This document shows, piece after piece, positions 44,407 through 53,676 of a DNA stretch of 64,000 nucleotides. The notes below the pieces were generated by a model. It saw nothing but the letters and a program-made list of their open reading frames with translations, did no database searches and was not told where the DNA came from. The stretch lies in contig JBKECW010000093.1 in NCBI GenBank assembly GCA_047975005.1, positions 1 through 64,000 of the forward strand. The letters are read 5' to 3'. Positions within the stretch are counted from its first letter, which is position 1. Each line of letters opens with the position of its first letter. The DNA is from JBKEAJ01 sp047975005. Its GTDB lineage: Bacteria > Bacteroidota > Bacteroidia > Bacteroidales > Prolixibacteraceae. A program made the position numbers and the translations under genes.

Positions 44407-45999
44407 ATGAATAACAAGACAATAACAATTTTTATAACTATAATACTTCTATCGGGCTTGAGTGTCAAAGCACAACAAAGCAGCACTCCCAAGTTGCTTG
44501 TAGTGGCAACAGTCGACAATATGCGTCCGGACTATATCAGCAGATATTGGGAAAACTTTGAGGACGGAGGTTTTAAAAGATGCTTTACTCAGGGAGCTGT
44601 ACTCACAAATGTTGTCTACAATCAGCTGGAGCAAACTCCCGAGACCAACATCTCAACCCTCCTAAGCGGCTCATATATAAGCAAACACGGCATTGTTGGC
44701 AAGATATGGTACGACCATATTTCCAACTGTGATGTCGATGCGGTTTATGGCAAGCTCAGCAGCAGTGAGGTTTCCGCACCAACACCCGAGAACCTAAAAT
44801 CCTTCACTCTTGGCGACGGCATGAAACTAATACTGGGCAAGGAGTCAAAGGTTTTTGGGGTAGGCACAAACGAATATACTGCCATATTGGGAGCCGGCAG
44901 GACAGCCGACGCAGCCTACTGGATAAAAAACAGTACAGATGGCTTCACGAGTTCCTCATACTATAAAGGAGCAAACAGCAATATGATGGAATCATTTAAT
45001 CGGAATATATTTGTTCCCAAAGCAGACAAATATATATGGGATGCTTCGCGCAACGCAAGCTACTACAAATCTAGCAATGCCGACAAGTCGGAGTTAGAAA
45101 AGGGCTTCTCGGACGGGCGCAACACCTTTCCATACAGCATGAGTAAATATTCCGACGGCGACAAGCAGTTTATTCGCAAAACACCTTTAGCCAACGAAAT
45201 GCTTAAAGAATTTGCGATAAAACTACTCAGCACCGAAAAGCTAGGCAAAGACAATGTTGCTGACTTGCTCAGTATTTCATTCAGTTCAATGGGCGATGCC
45301 AACCCTTATTTTGGGGGGCATTCAATGGAAATGGAAGACTTATATATCAGACTAGACAAGGATATTGAGAGCCTACTGCTAAGCCTCGACAGAGAAGTCG
45401 GCAGAGGGAATTATATATTTATACTTATGCCCACTACCTCCGGTTCTATACAGCCCGAAGAGTACAAATCCTTAGGGCTGCCCGGCAACTACATGGACAT
45501 GGAAAGGAGCAAGATACTACTAAAAGCATTTTTAAATCACAGTTTCGGCGACGGCAACTGGATACGTAGTTTTGACGATAATCAAATTATTCTGAACCGA
45601 TCTGAAATAGAGAAAAAAGGGAAAAACCTTGCTGACATGCAAATGCAGACGGCACAATTTATGACTGATTTTCAAGCTGTTCGTTCAGCCTACTCTGCTA
45701 ATTCGCTCAGCAATGGCAAGGTCGGAGAGCAGCGCTATCAAAATTCGTACTTCCAAAGCCGAACTCCCGACGTACTCTTCGACCTATACGAATCCTATAT
45801 GCCCGAATATTCAGATAGGATTTCCAACTATGTTCATGAAAACAAGATCAGTGGTGTGATACTCGGCGCAAAAATCAAAGCTCAAACGCTAAATAAGAAG
45901 ATAGATGCCATTGATATTGTACCGACCATTTGGCATATTCTAAATGTCGTATCGCCTTTCAGCTACGATGGAGCAATCATAGAGGGATTAAGCAACTAA
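44407..45999 (+). CDS. Alkaline-phosphatase-fold exported protein with degenerate metal site
   Basis: The 530-residue protein has a signal peptide (LLSGLSVKAQ) and the type I phosphodiesterase / alkaline phosphatase frame: VDNMRPDY (first metal aspartate D37), TPETNIST with SKHGIVGKIWYDH, and a MEDLYIRLDKDIESLLLSLDREVG segment. But where active family members have T-D-x-x-G-H, this protein reads SMGDANPYFGGHS, and the usual A-D-H-G reads MPTTSG. Loss of those ligands suggests a pseudoenzyme, though the exact alignment is my own. Its 3' end overlaps the antiporter gene by four bases. Confidence 0.8.
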   Translation: MNNKTITIFITIILLSGLSVKAQQSSTPKLLVVATVDNMRPDYISRYWENFEDGGFKRCFTQGAVLTNVVYNQLEQTPETNISTLLSGSYISKHGIVGKIWYDHISNCDVDAVYGKLSSSEVSAPTPENLKSFTLGDGMKLILGKESKVFGVGTNEYTAILGAGRTADAAYWIKNSTDGFTSSSYYKGANSNMMESFNRNIFVPKADKYIWDASRNASYYKSSNADKSELEKGFSDGRNTFPYSMSKYSDGDKQFIRKTPLANEMLKEFAIKLLSTEKLGKDNVADLLSISFSSMGDANPYFGGHSMEMEDLYIRLDKDIESLLLSLDREVGRGNYIFILMPTTSGSIQPEEYKSLGLPGNYMDMERSKILLKAFLNHSFGDGNWIRSFDDNQIILNRSEIEKKGKNLADMQMQTAQFMTDFQAVRSAYSANSLSNGKVGEQRYQNSYFQSRTPDVLFDLYESYMPEYSDRISNYVHENKISGVILGAKIKAQTLNKKIDAIDIVPTIWHILNVVSPFSYDGAIIEGLSN

Positions 46000-47276
46000 G
46001 GTGCGAGTTCTTCCTCCTTAGGATGATGTTCGTATTTTTCGTTGGCAGGGTCTTTCGGTTCTTTCTTGGAAACACTTTTATAGTGCGCATGTAGTCCTGA
46101 GCCCATTATTATGACGGTAGCAAGGATAATCATAAATAAAATTCCGGTATGGAAATCAGATATTAAATACTTTTCAGGTATAGAGTAAAACAACAAGACC
46201 GTAATCAGTCCTCTCGGTGCGACATAAACTGCGGGATTTAGTTTTTCTACTTTTACGGCTTTCATTGTGCCAAATCTGATAATATATACGACTAGCAATA
46301 CTATGGCACTAATAAGCCAAACACTTGTATCCACAAACGACGCAAGCGATATACTCATTCCAAAAATGATAAAAAAGAAAGTTCTAATCAGGAAAGAAGC
46401 CTCAATTGTCAGCATATTCAAATCACGAAATAGTTTTTTGATAAAACTCACACTGATATGCTCTCTAAGTTTCTTGAAGATAAGTAGTTCAGGATTGCTG
46501 ACCATCAAGCCAAAAATCAATATTATCAATAGTGCCGACAGGTGCTCCAACTTCATAAAAGCATACATCAGCGTAATGATGGACAGCAGGAGTATTAGCC
46601 TTGCACCCGTTTTTATATATTGAATAAGATATATAGTTATATAGCTGAGTATCACCGATATAACAGTAGTAATCAAGAAATTGAACAACAACTTTCCCGA
46701 GAACATCATCACCGAGCCTACATCTGCATTATCTTTAATAGCGTAGAAGAACATGATTCCCAGAATATCCGAGAAAGTACTGTCGTAGACCAAGAATTCT
46801 TTATCATGTTTTTTCAGATGCGATATACTGGGAATGACAATCGCACTGCTGAGGATAGCAAAAGGCATGGCATATAGTATAGCCGACACCCAATGCATAT
46901 TCTGGTAGAAAAACATAAATATCCCCGTAATCGCAGCAGTGGTAAGTATCAAAGAAACCAAAGCTACAATCAATGACTTTATTACAATAGGGACTTTTTC
47001 GGGAGTAAGATGCAAATCTAACGCTCCTTCCAACACTATCATTATCAGCCCTATACTGCCAAGAAATTCGAGATAATGCGATACATCCGGAAAACCAAGT
47101 TTCTCTGCAAAAAGATTTACAATAATCCCAAATCCGATAAGCATAAGCACGCTTGGCACCTTTGTTTTTACCGTTACGATATTAAAGGCATAAGAGAGTA
47201 TCACTACCCCGCTAAGGATTGTAATCAACAGATATGTATCCATTTTCGGAGCAGCCGTTAGCAGAAATGTAGCCAT
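45996..47276 (-). CDS. Cation/proton antiporter (CPA family)
   Basis: The 426-residue membrane protein has a CPA1/CPA2-type core with about twelve helices: IPSVLMLIGFGIIVN, VLEGALDLHL, FSDILGIMFFY (the conserved ion-site aspartate region) and VAPRGLITVLLFY. It ends in a short charged cytosolic tail. It probably exchanges Na+ or K+ for protons. The first ATG (47276) is used; the internal ATG at 47243 (MDTYLLITILSG) is an equally good start. Confidence 0.85.
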   Translation of the reverse strand: MATFLLTAAPKMDTYLLITILSGVVILSYAFNIVTVKTKVPSVLMLIGFGIIVNLFAEKLGFPDVSHYLEFLGSIGLIMIVLEGALDLHLTPEKVPIVIKSLIVALVSLILTTAAITGIFMFFYQNMHWVSAILYAMPFAILSSAIVIPSISHLKKHDKEFLVYDSTFSDILGIMFFYAIKDNADVGSVMMFSGKLLFNFLITTVISVILSYITIYLIQYIKTGARLILLLSIITLMYAFMKLEHLSALLIILIFGLMVSNPELLIFKKLREHISVSFIKKLFRDLNMLTIEASFLIRTFFFIIFGMSISLASFVDTSVWLISAIVLLVVYIIRFGTMKAVKVEKLNPAVYVAPRGLITVLLFYSIPEKYLISDFHTGILFMIILATVIIMGSGLHAHYKSVSKKEPKDPANEKYEHHPKEEELAP

Positions 47277-47383
47277 TCTAAATATTTTCGGTAAAGATAG
47301 TAATTTCTTTAAAGCTGTTCATCAAGCAGCTTTGGAGACTCTATTCTTGACACGGTGTCTGCAAGACGAATTGCTCGAAGCAA

Positions 47384-47857
47384 CTATTTAATTTTATCCA
47401 GTGTGTAGTAGATTTTTCCATTGGCTTCCTTTTCCGAAATAATTATCTGATTCTTCGTTTTCTTTTCAACATAAATCTCCATTGGTTTAAAATAACTCTC
47501 CCTGAAATCATTCTTTTCAACATGTGACCATCTTCCATTCTTTTCAAAAAATAAGGAGTCAGTACTTAACAAAATGTTTTTTGCGTTAATAGCCACCTTA
47601 CCAATCTGTCTTCGACCATTATCTAATTCGTTTTTCGAAATAGTCATGCAAAATGTCATATTGGGTCTGAATTCATAAGTTGTCGAAAGAGCAATAATTT
47701 TTGCACTCTCAACTAATCTAGGGAAAGCATTCGGTATCTCACATTTCATATCAGAAATCCTCCATTGTCCTATTAAATCATCATTTTTTAAACTGGAGTT
47801 ACAAGCAAAACATATAATGCTCAACCCAAACAAAACCATACAATCAATCCTTTTCAT
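47384..47857 (-). CDS. Lipocalin-like putative lipoprotein
   Basis: The 157-residue product from the ATG at 47857 has a lipoprotein signal (LSIICFAC, lipobox CFAC) and a small beta-rich domain beginning LIGQWRIS, as in lipocalin-like (DUF4923/lipocalin_4 style) Bacteroidota proteins. No ligand is known. The longer start at 47896 would bury the signal peptide. Alone between two divergently oriented neighbours. Confidence 0.7.
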   Translation of the reverse strand: MKRIDCMVLFGLSIICFACNSSLKNDDLIGQWRISDMKCEIPNAFPRLVESAKIIALSTTYEFRPNMTFCMTISKNELDNGRRQIGKVAINAKNILLSTDSLFFEKNGRWSHVEKNDFRESYFKPMEIYVEKKTKNQIIISEKEANGKIYYTLDKIK

Positions 47858-48191
47858 GTTTCTTTTATTTATACGTTTATATTCATACTTCTGCAAAATA
47901 AATCAATCATCAGCGTAGTCCTTGACTTTAGAGCTGTAAACTTTCAGCTTATACCCGTAACAATAAAAGCACGCCTTGTCAAATCTGTAAGAACAGCCCC
48001 AAACGTAACAAGCCTAAATCACTGACAACCAAACGTTCATACTGAGAAGACATGTTTTTTTCGATAGTTTGTTTTGTGTACATATCAGATAGTTTTCGTT
48101 GTCAACGATAACTATTTCTCGTTTTTTTCCTCTAAAAATTTGGAAGTATAAAAATAAAGTCTTTACTTTGCGATTCAAAGTACTTTTAACA
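47858..48191. promoter_or_regulatory. Control region of the membrane/regulator/CreD operon
   Basis: Two inverted repeats lie here. The first (48089-48115) has 12-base arms ATAGTTTTCGTT and AACGATAACTAT (one mismatch) around GTC and is followed by a T-run, so it may be a hairpin. The second (48165-48181) is ACTTTG-CGATT-CAAAGT, a perfect palindrome of 6-bp arms 11 bases before the ATG at 48192, overlapping a TTTG-N19-(TTTACTTTG)-like promoter. The second has a sister at 49107-49123. Confidence 0.6.
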
Positions 48192-48800
48192 ATGACAGAA
48201 AAAGACTATTTAAAGGACATCAGCGAGATAAAAAACATGATGAATCGCTCATCGAGGTTTATATCGCTGAGTGGTTTATCGGGGATTATGGCAGGGGTTT
48301 ATGCCATGATAGGAGCACTAGCAGCGAAATTCTATTTATTTCCGCCCAAAGGGGAAGTATTAATAATCGACTCATACAGGTTCAAGTTGATTTTGATAAT
48401 GCTATTGTCTATTGCGGTTCTCAGTCTTGTTACAGCAATATTGCTCACAGTAATCAAAGCGAAAAAAAATAATGAAAAGATTTGGGACAGTACCACCAAG
48501 CGTCTACTAATCAATTTCATGATACCGCTACTTACTGGCGGAACATATATAATGATAAAACTATGGCAGCAAAACTATGGCATGAGCGGCTCTTTGATGC
48601 TCATCTTTTATGGATTGGCACTTGTCAACGCCTCTAAATATACTATCGGCACCATTCGTTACTTGGGATATGCAGAAATACTTACAGGGCTAATTTGTGC
48701 TTTACTCCCTGGCTATAGTTTTTGGTTTTGGTTTGCAGGCTTCGGCGTATTTCACATCATTTATGGCATAACGATGATTATCAACGAGAAAAGGCAATAG
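48192..48800 (+). CDS. Predicted six-helix membrane protein, operon with wHTH regulator and CreD
   Basis: The 202-residue protein has a short basic cytosolic start (MTEKDYLKDISEIKNMMNRSSRF) and about six hydrophobic segments (SGLSGIMAGVYAMIGAL, LILIMLLSIAVLSLVTAILL, FWFAGFGVFHIIYGITM). I start at the ATG at 48192; the frame opens earlier at 48099 but runs over the operator. No family beyond generic Bacteroidota membrane protein is recognised. Its stop abuts the regulator's start. Confidence 0.75.
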   Translation: MTEKDYLKDISEIKNMMNRSSRFISLSGLSGIMAGVYAMIGALAAKFYLFPPKGEVLIIDSYRFKLILIMLLSIAVLSLVTAILLTVIKAKKNNEKIWDSTTKRLLINFMIPLLTGGTYIMIKLWQQNYGMSGSLMLIFYGLALVNASKYTIGTIRYLGYAEILTGLICALLPGYSFWFWFAGFGVFHIIYGITMIINEKRQ

Positions 48801-48802
48801 TT

Positions 48803-49090
48803 TTGGGTATAATCGACAACATAAATAAACAGTTTGATCATCGGGTGCGACTTGGCATTATGTCAATTCTAGCTGTAAATGAGGACATTGACTTCAATCG
48901 TCTGAAAGAGCTGTTGGGAGTAACTGACGGCAATCTTGCCAGCCATCTGAAATCGCTTGAAAAGGCTGAATACATAGTAGTTGAAAAGCTGTTTGTGGGC
49001 AGAAAACCTCAGACAAAATATAGGGCAACAAAATTGGGTAAACAAGAATTTAAAAAACATATCGAAGCACTAGAGGAACTACTCAAATAA
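48803..49090 (+). CDS. Winged-helix transcriptional regulator
   Basis: The 95-residue protein has a winged helix (RVRLGIMSILAVN..DFNRLKELLGVTDGNLASHLKSLEKAEYI, wing GRKPQTKYRATKLGKQEF), typical of ArsR/MarR-like one-domain regulators placed upstream of CreD genes. The start is a TTG at 48803 two bases after the upstream stop; the only ATG in frame (48722) lies 80 bases inside the preceding gene, so the TTG is preferred. It is the natural ligand of the two matched palindromes at 48165 and 49107. Confidence 0.85.
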   Translation: MGIIDNINKQFDHRVRLGIMSILAVNEDIDFNRLKELLGVTDGNLASHLKSLEKAEYIVVEKLFVGRKPQTKYRATKLGKQEFKKHIEALEELLK

Positions 49091-49106
49091 TTTATTTTAT
49101 ATAACA

Positions 49107-49123
49107 ACTTTGAAATTCAAAGA
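49107..49123 (+). promoter_or_regulatory. Operator-like palindrome before creD
   Basis: ACTTTG-AAATT-CAAAGA shares arms and 5-base spacing with ACTTTG-CGATT-CAAAGT at 48165-48181. It ends 19 bases before the creD-like ATG at 49142. Two spaced copies in one operon suggest binding by the encoded winged-helix protein. Confidence 0.55.
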
Positions 49124-49141
49124 GCTTTTAAATACAATATC

Positions 49142-50497
49142 ATGGAAATACAAAGAAACACAAGGCAATCTTTTGGAAGTAAACTAAGTCAGTCTATCAC
49201 TCTGAAAATCTTCATAGTAGGAGTATTAATTCTAATTTTATTGATACCCTTGAATTTTGTACAAGATTTAGTAGGAGAGAGGAAGGAAAGGCAACGAGAA
49301 GTAATTGAAGAGATAAATTCCAAGTGGGGTAAAGAGGTCATATTATCCGGACCGATTCTGAAAATTCCCTACATCTCTACCCGGTGGGTAATCGACGATA
49401 AAGGCCAAGAGCAGGTCATACAAAGAGAGACAAAAGACATTTATCTTCTTCCCGACGAGTTGAACATAGATGCCCATGCCGATGCCAAGTCACTAAAGCG
49501 CAGCATTTATCAATCGGTGGTTTACAGCTCCGACATTTCTGTAAAAGGCAGTTTTGCCCCAATAAAACTCAAGGCAGACATAGACCCCGAATACATTTTG
49601 TGGGACAAGGCAAAAATCATCATTCAGTCGTCCAACTTGAAAGGAATAAAAAACACTATCGTAACAAAGCTCGGCGACAGGGACTTACAGATGGCTCCGA
49701 TTTACAGCACCAATCTCGGGCTAAACACCATCGAGAGCGATATAATCTCCGATTTGGAACACGACGGGACGACTCCTATCAGTTTTCAATTTGACATAAA
49801 GATTAACGGCAGCGGCAGTCTTGAATTTATTCCCTTAGGCAAGACTACCAATGCAAGCATGAGTTCCAATTGGGCATCGCCGAGCTTTGACGGGATGTTC
49901 TTGCCAAACGATGAAACCAAGGAAATATCGAAGGACGGATTTAAAGCCTCATGGACGGTCTTGCAGATGAATCGTCAGTTTGAACAAGAGTTTGTAAACG
50001 AACTTCCTTACCTACCTGAGTTTGCCTTTGGCACAAAGCTGCTAGTACCTGTGAATGAATATGCCAAAAGCGAAAGAGCTTCCAAATACGGGTTACTTGT
50101 GATAGCTCTCACCTTATTGGTGTTCTTGCTGATACAGCTTGTAAGCAAAATATACATCCATCCATTTCAGTACATCATGATTGGCTTGGCTTTAGTGATG
50201 TTCTACACCCTGCTTATATCAATTTCTGAGCAGAGTTCGTTTCTTCTTGCCTATTTTCTTGCATCAATATCCGTAATTGCCTTAATAGGAGCATACTCAA
50301 AAACTATTTTGAAGAAAATGAAGTTCTCACTTTTCGTGATTGCCACCCTACTCTGTCTTTACGGTTTCATATATATAATCATACAGATGGAGGACTATGC
50401 AATGCTGTCGGGAAGTATTGGACTATTTGTAATACTTGCAGCAGTGATGTTTTTCTCCAAGAACATTGATTGGAACAACAAGCAAGAAACTAATTAA
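49142..50497 (+). CDS. creD: CreD family inner-membrane protein
   Basis: The 451-residue protein has an N-terminal membrane helix, a large extracytoplasmic beta-rich domain (IYLLPDELNIDAHAD, then NRQFEQEFVNELP) and about six C-terminal helices. Family members follow stress regulators in many Bacteroidota; E. coli CreD affects colicin tolerance and envelope stress. Function here is unproven. It is last of the three-gene operon. Confidence 0.9.
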   Translation: MEIQRNTRQSFGSKLSQSITLKIFIVGVLILILLIPLNFVQDLVGERKERQREVIEEINSKWGKEVILSGPILKIPYISTRWVIDDKGQEQVIQRETKDIYLLPDELNIDAHADAKSLKRSIYQSVVYSSDISVKGSFAPIKLKADIDPEYILWDKAKIIIQSSNLKGIKNTIVTKLGDRDLQMAPIYSTNLGLNTIESDIISDLEHDGTTPISFQFDIKINGSGSLEFIPLGKTTNASMSSNWASPSFDGMFLPNDETKEISKDGFKASWTVLQMNRQFEQEFVNELPYLPEFAFGTKLLVPVNEYAKSERASKYGLLVIALTLLVFLLIQLVSKIYIHPFQYIMIGLALVMFYTLLISISEQSSFLLAYFLASISVIALIGAYSKTILKKMKFSLFVIATLLCLYGFIYIIIQMEDYAMLSGSIGLFVILAAVMFFSKNIDWNNKQETN

Positions 50498-50514
50498 TAA
50501 TTCACCATTATTAG

Positions 50515-50591
50515 CGTCATTGCGAGCGTTAGCGTGGCAATCTGTTCTTTGTTGTAGCAGATTGCCACCTTGCACGCTCCTTGCAATGACG
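50515..50591. repeat. Palindromic dispersed repeat, copy R3
   Basis: CGTCATTGCGAGCGTTAGCG at the left pairs with CTTGCAATGACG at the right; inner AGATTGCCACC matches GTGGCAATCT. Lies 18 bases after the creD stop. Confidence 0.9.
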
Positions 50592-50639
50592 TTTGTTTAT
50601 TAGTATTTTACACGTTCAAGATTAAGGCATGCTTATTTT

Positions 50640-52625
50640 CTACAAATCATCTTCGGCAAGCACCACGAGGAAGTCATCCTTACACAGCTCCAACTCTGCA
50701 TCCTTAGCCATATTGAGGGTAATACCAAAATTTTCGTTTTCATCCCTCATCTTGTCAAAAAATCTCACACCGAGACATATTTCGTCCCGCTTATTTGCCT
50801 GACGAAGAACGTCAATAAACTTCATCTTTGCAGGGAGTTCGCTTTCGTCGAAATACAGATTTGCCCTTTTTATGTATATCTCACTGCCATCTTCTTGCAG
50901 AATATCGTCGTAGAACAGTTGCATCTTGGGCTCTTCGCTCAGCAATGCCAATATCATTGTTGTGTATTTATTACTAACGATAAACTCGTCAAGGTCACGG
51001 CTCGGCATAAGTTCTTGATTTTCAGACATCAGCACTTGACTTATAAGTTTTGTTTTACTTCCACCCTCTCCGAGCTCCGTCTTCATTCTGCCCAACATCA
51101 TGGATATCAACAAGGTGCGAGAGTCAATCTCATCACTCGACATCTCATTCTCTACATTAGCCAAGACCATTACAACATCATAGGAGAAAGGCTCTAGCGC
51201 AGAAAGCTCATCGTGAATAAGAGGATCTCGATAGCTGATATTCACTTTTATATTTGTATTCTCTACATCTATATCATTGATAATGTCTTCCACTTCCTGA
51301 TTATGCTCTGGCAAAATAACATCGCACACCGAGCCGTCTTTCAGGTAGTCGTTAGCTTCGCTTATTAAAGTCTGCCCCACGTTGTGCCATCCAATAAAAA
51401 GCATTCTTTTGGCTGTTTGTTCTAGCCTGATATGCTTATATCCGAAATCTGAGTTTGTATTGAGTATCGGTTCGGAAGAGAAGCCTATTGTTGTTTCGTC
51501 TTCCGCAAAAATAATAATCTCCTCATCCTTACTCATAACATAATCTAACTCTGGGCGTAACATCAATTTATCGTCTTTAAACACCCCCAAAGGAATACCG
51601 TCTTCAAAGTGGAGAACCAAATCATGAAACTTCACTCCTTCCCATTTAGGGTCGCCGTAAAAATATATTTCACCACCGTCAAAAGACAGCATTTCGTTGT
51701 ACACAGTTATCAATCCACTAGTTAGTGAGGTCTGTATCAGCAGTTTCCCAATAATACTCCAAACATCGATAGCTATAATATTTGGGTTATTCATTGTCTG
51801 TATAAGATCTCTTTTGTGCTCATCAAATATTTCTGTTATTACTGGTACTCCTACGCTTCCCTCAAAGTAAGTATTTACTGCTATAAGAGTCTTCAACACA
51901 CGAACGTCGGAATTTTGCTTGTCTTCTTCTTTTGCTATTTCCTCGCAAGTAGCCATGACAATCACCGATTTTGCAAGGTGTGCGTTAATTCTGTCTAAGT
52001 CGTTTAAACGAGCAGGGTCGCCGTGAGTAACCACGACCTTCGTATTTTCAAAGTTTTTAATACTCGTTTTTATTACCTCGTCGATTTCTTCTTTGGAGTC
52101 TAGGGCCATAATCACAACAACGGCTTTATCTCCACTCTCGTTTGCCATGATAAGCTCCTTAATAATTCCCACTACCCTATTGCTCCAACCCAATATCAAT
52201 GTAAAATCTTCTTCCAAAACTTGCCCTCTACCTTTTCTGAAATTATACATAATTTGGTCGATAGCCGTAGTTATGAAGGCAATAAGTGCAGAGAGGATAA
52301 TTACGCCGACCGTTCCTGCAAGTATTGTTGTGATTTTAATCCACGGCGACGACAGGTGATCTTGATACATATTACCGGGGTCGGTCATCTGCAAGAAAAT
52401 GAAATAGATATGATCCCAAAAAGTTTTAACATTGTTATAACCCTCCGCATTCTCGAAGCCCACACCAAAATATACTATCGCGGCTCTGATTGCGATTATT
52501 ATTGCAAAAGAAAAAAGAAAAGCTACAAATAAGCTCCAAAAAATAGAGACTCCCCCTTTCGACAAGAACTGTTCAATCTTGTATCCGAGTCTCTGTTTAA
52601 ACGAAAAATGATTTTTATCAGACAT
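50640..52625 (-). CDS. CASTOR/POLLUX-type ion channel protein
   Basis: The 661-residue protein has two or three N-terminal membrane helices with a pore region, then a long C-terminal part with TrkA/RCK-like domains (LILGWSNRVVGIIKELI, VVTHGDPARLNDLDRI, VVMVLANVENEMSSDEID) characteristic of the CASTOR/POLLUX family of ion channels known from plant symbiosis and found in bacteria. It likely gates a cation flow. The gene is alone. Confidence 0.88.
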   Translation of the reverse strand: MSDKNHFSFKQRLGYKIEQFLSKGGVSIFWSLFVAFLFSFAIIIAIRAAIVYFGVGFENAEGYNNVKTFWDHIYFIFLQMTDPGNMYQDHLSSPWIKITTILAGTVGVIILSALIAFITTAIDQIMYNFRKGRGQVLEEDFTLILGWSNRVVGIIKELIMANESGDKAVVVIMALDSKEEIDEVIKTSIKNFENTKVVVTHGDPARLNDLDRINAHLAKSVIVMATCEEIAKEEDKQNSDVRVLKTLIAVNTYFEGSVGVPVITEIFDEHKRDLIQTMNNPNIIAIDVWSIIGKLLIQTSLTSGLITVYNEMLSFDGGEIYFYGDPKWEGVKFHDLVLHFEDGIPLGVFKDDKLMLRPELDYVMSKDEEIIIFAEDETTIGFSSEPILNTNSDFGYKHIRLEQTAKRMLFIGWHNVGQTLISEANDYLKDGSVCDVILPEHNQEVEDIINDIDVENTNIKVNISYRDPLIHDELSALEPFSYDVVMVLANVENEMSSDEIDSRTLLISMMLGRMKTELGEGGSKTKLISQVLMSENQELMPSRDLDEFIVSNKYTTMILALLSEEPKMQLFYDDILQEDGSEIYIKRANLYFDESELPAKMKFIDVLRQANKRDEICLGVRFFDKMRDENENFGITLNMAKDAELELCKDDFLVVLAEDDL

Positions 52626-52692
52626 ACTATATTATATTAAAAGTAAAATACAAGGCTATCAACACATTAGCGACTCTTACACGAGTCGCTGC

Positions 52693-53055
52693 TTATTTGC
52701 CGTAATACGACAATTTTTCACCGTCAAGGAAATCATCTCTTTTCGGACTAAAAACATCAATAAGCACGCCCTCTTCCAAGCACAATACCCCGTGCAGCTC
52801 ATTGGGAGGAGCGTAGAAAGAATCGCCAGAAGCGAGTATTTGTTTTTTCTCGCCGACAGTAACCTCAAAGCTTCCTTTTACGATATAGCTAGTTTGCGAA
52901 TGAGGGTGTGTATGAAGAGCCCCCACAGCATCTTTTGCAAACTTCATATGCACTAGCATAATTTTATCGTCATAGCCCATAATTTGTCGTGATACACCCT
53001 CGCCAACGGTATCCCATTGCATATTGTTTGTCTCAAAAAATAATTTATTACTCAT
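52693..53055 (-). CDS. Small cupin-domain protein
   Basis: The 120-residue protein has a single cupin barrel with the metal motif in GALHTHPHSQTSYIVKG (H-x-H, later E) and a second motif FYAPPNELHGVLCLE with the last histidine. Small cupins of this kind bind metals and occur as dioxygenases, isomerases or sugar-binding proteins; role unknown. Confidence 0.88.
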   Translation of the reverse strand: MSNKLFFETNNMQWDTVGEGVSRQIMGYDDKIMLVHMKFAKDAVGALHTHPHSQTSYIVKGSFEVTVGEKKQILASGDSFYAPPNELHGVLCLEEGVLIDVFSPKRDDFLDGEKLSYYGK

Positions 53056-53125
53056 ATCTATATATTGTTAATACTTCATTTTTGCGCTTAATATTTTCTT
53101 CCCCAAAAAATCAAACAAAGTATCG

Positions 53126-53157
53126 CAAAGGTAAGCATAATATCTTTTTGTGTTCAA
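53126..53157 (-). promoter_or_regulatory. Promoter of the cupin gene
   Basis: On the minus strand TTG (53157-53155) is 21 bases from TACCTTTG (53133-53126), a full TAnnTTTG match. The leader would be about 65 bases. Confidence 0.6.
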
Positions 53158-53316
53158 TATTTTTTCTTAACTTTCACTCGGGTTAAATTGTTGGAAATAC
53201 AATGTTTAGTCGTTGAACTGCTTAATCATTTAGAGCTTAATTGCTTGAAATTTAATGAATTATATTAATCAATGAATAGCCTCCTGCTTTAGCTGGAGGA
53301 ATAATAAAAATACAAA

Positions 53317-53405
53317 CCACCCCGCCTGCGGCACCCCTCCTCCACGAGGAGGGGATTTAAAAACTCTCCTCCTGCGAAGGAGGAGTACCCGAAGGGAGAG
53401 GTGGC
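53317..53405. repeat. Dispersed hairpin repeat, copy B
   Basis: The element has CCACC and GGTGG ends and two inner hairpins: CCCCTCCTC/GAGGAGGGG and CTCCTCCT-GCGA-AGGAGGAG (53367-53386). The latter and its flank are identical, inverted, to copy A at 1102-1121. It lies in a 621-base gap (53056-53676) with no gene that also holds repeat R4. Confidence 0.8.
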
Positions 53406-53472
53406 GGCTGTTAATTGATACTACGATACTACAATGCTGTGTTGTTACGATAACAACAGCTAAATACGAGAA

Positions 53473-53549
53473 CGTCATTGCGAGGAGCTGGCGACGTGGC
53501 AATCTCCTGCAACGAAGAACAGATTGCCACGCTGACGCTCGCAATGACG
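53473..53549. repeat. Palindromic dispersed repeat, copy R4
   Basis: CGTCATTGCGAGGAGCTGGC to GACGCTCGCAATGACG, 77 bases, the best-kept copy with R2 and in the same orientation. The inner arms are GTGGCAATCT and AGATTGCCAC. Confidence 0.92.
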
Positions 53550-53676
53550 GATCCAAACTCTAAAGCCTAAACAATTAAACCTTAAACGATTCAACCTATC
53601 AACGATTAAACAAATCAGCAGTTCAACAAATCAACAAAAAACACTATCTTTGTCATAGGACATAAAAATCAAGATT

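Noticed and set aside
48722..48802. ATG start for the winged-helix regulator inside the upstream gene
   Set aside because: It would add 27 residues unlike the family and overlap the preceding gene by 79 bases; the TTG at 48803 fits better.
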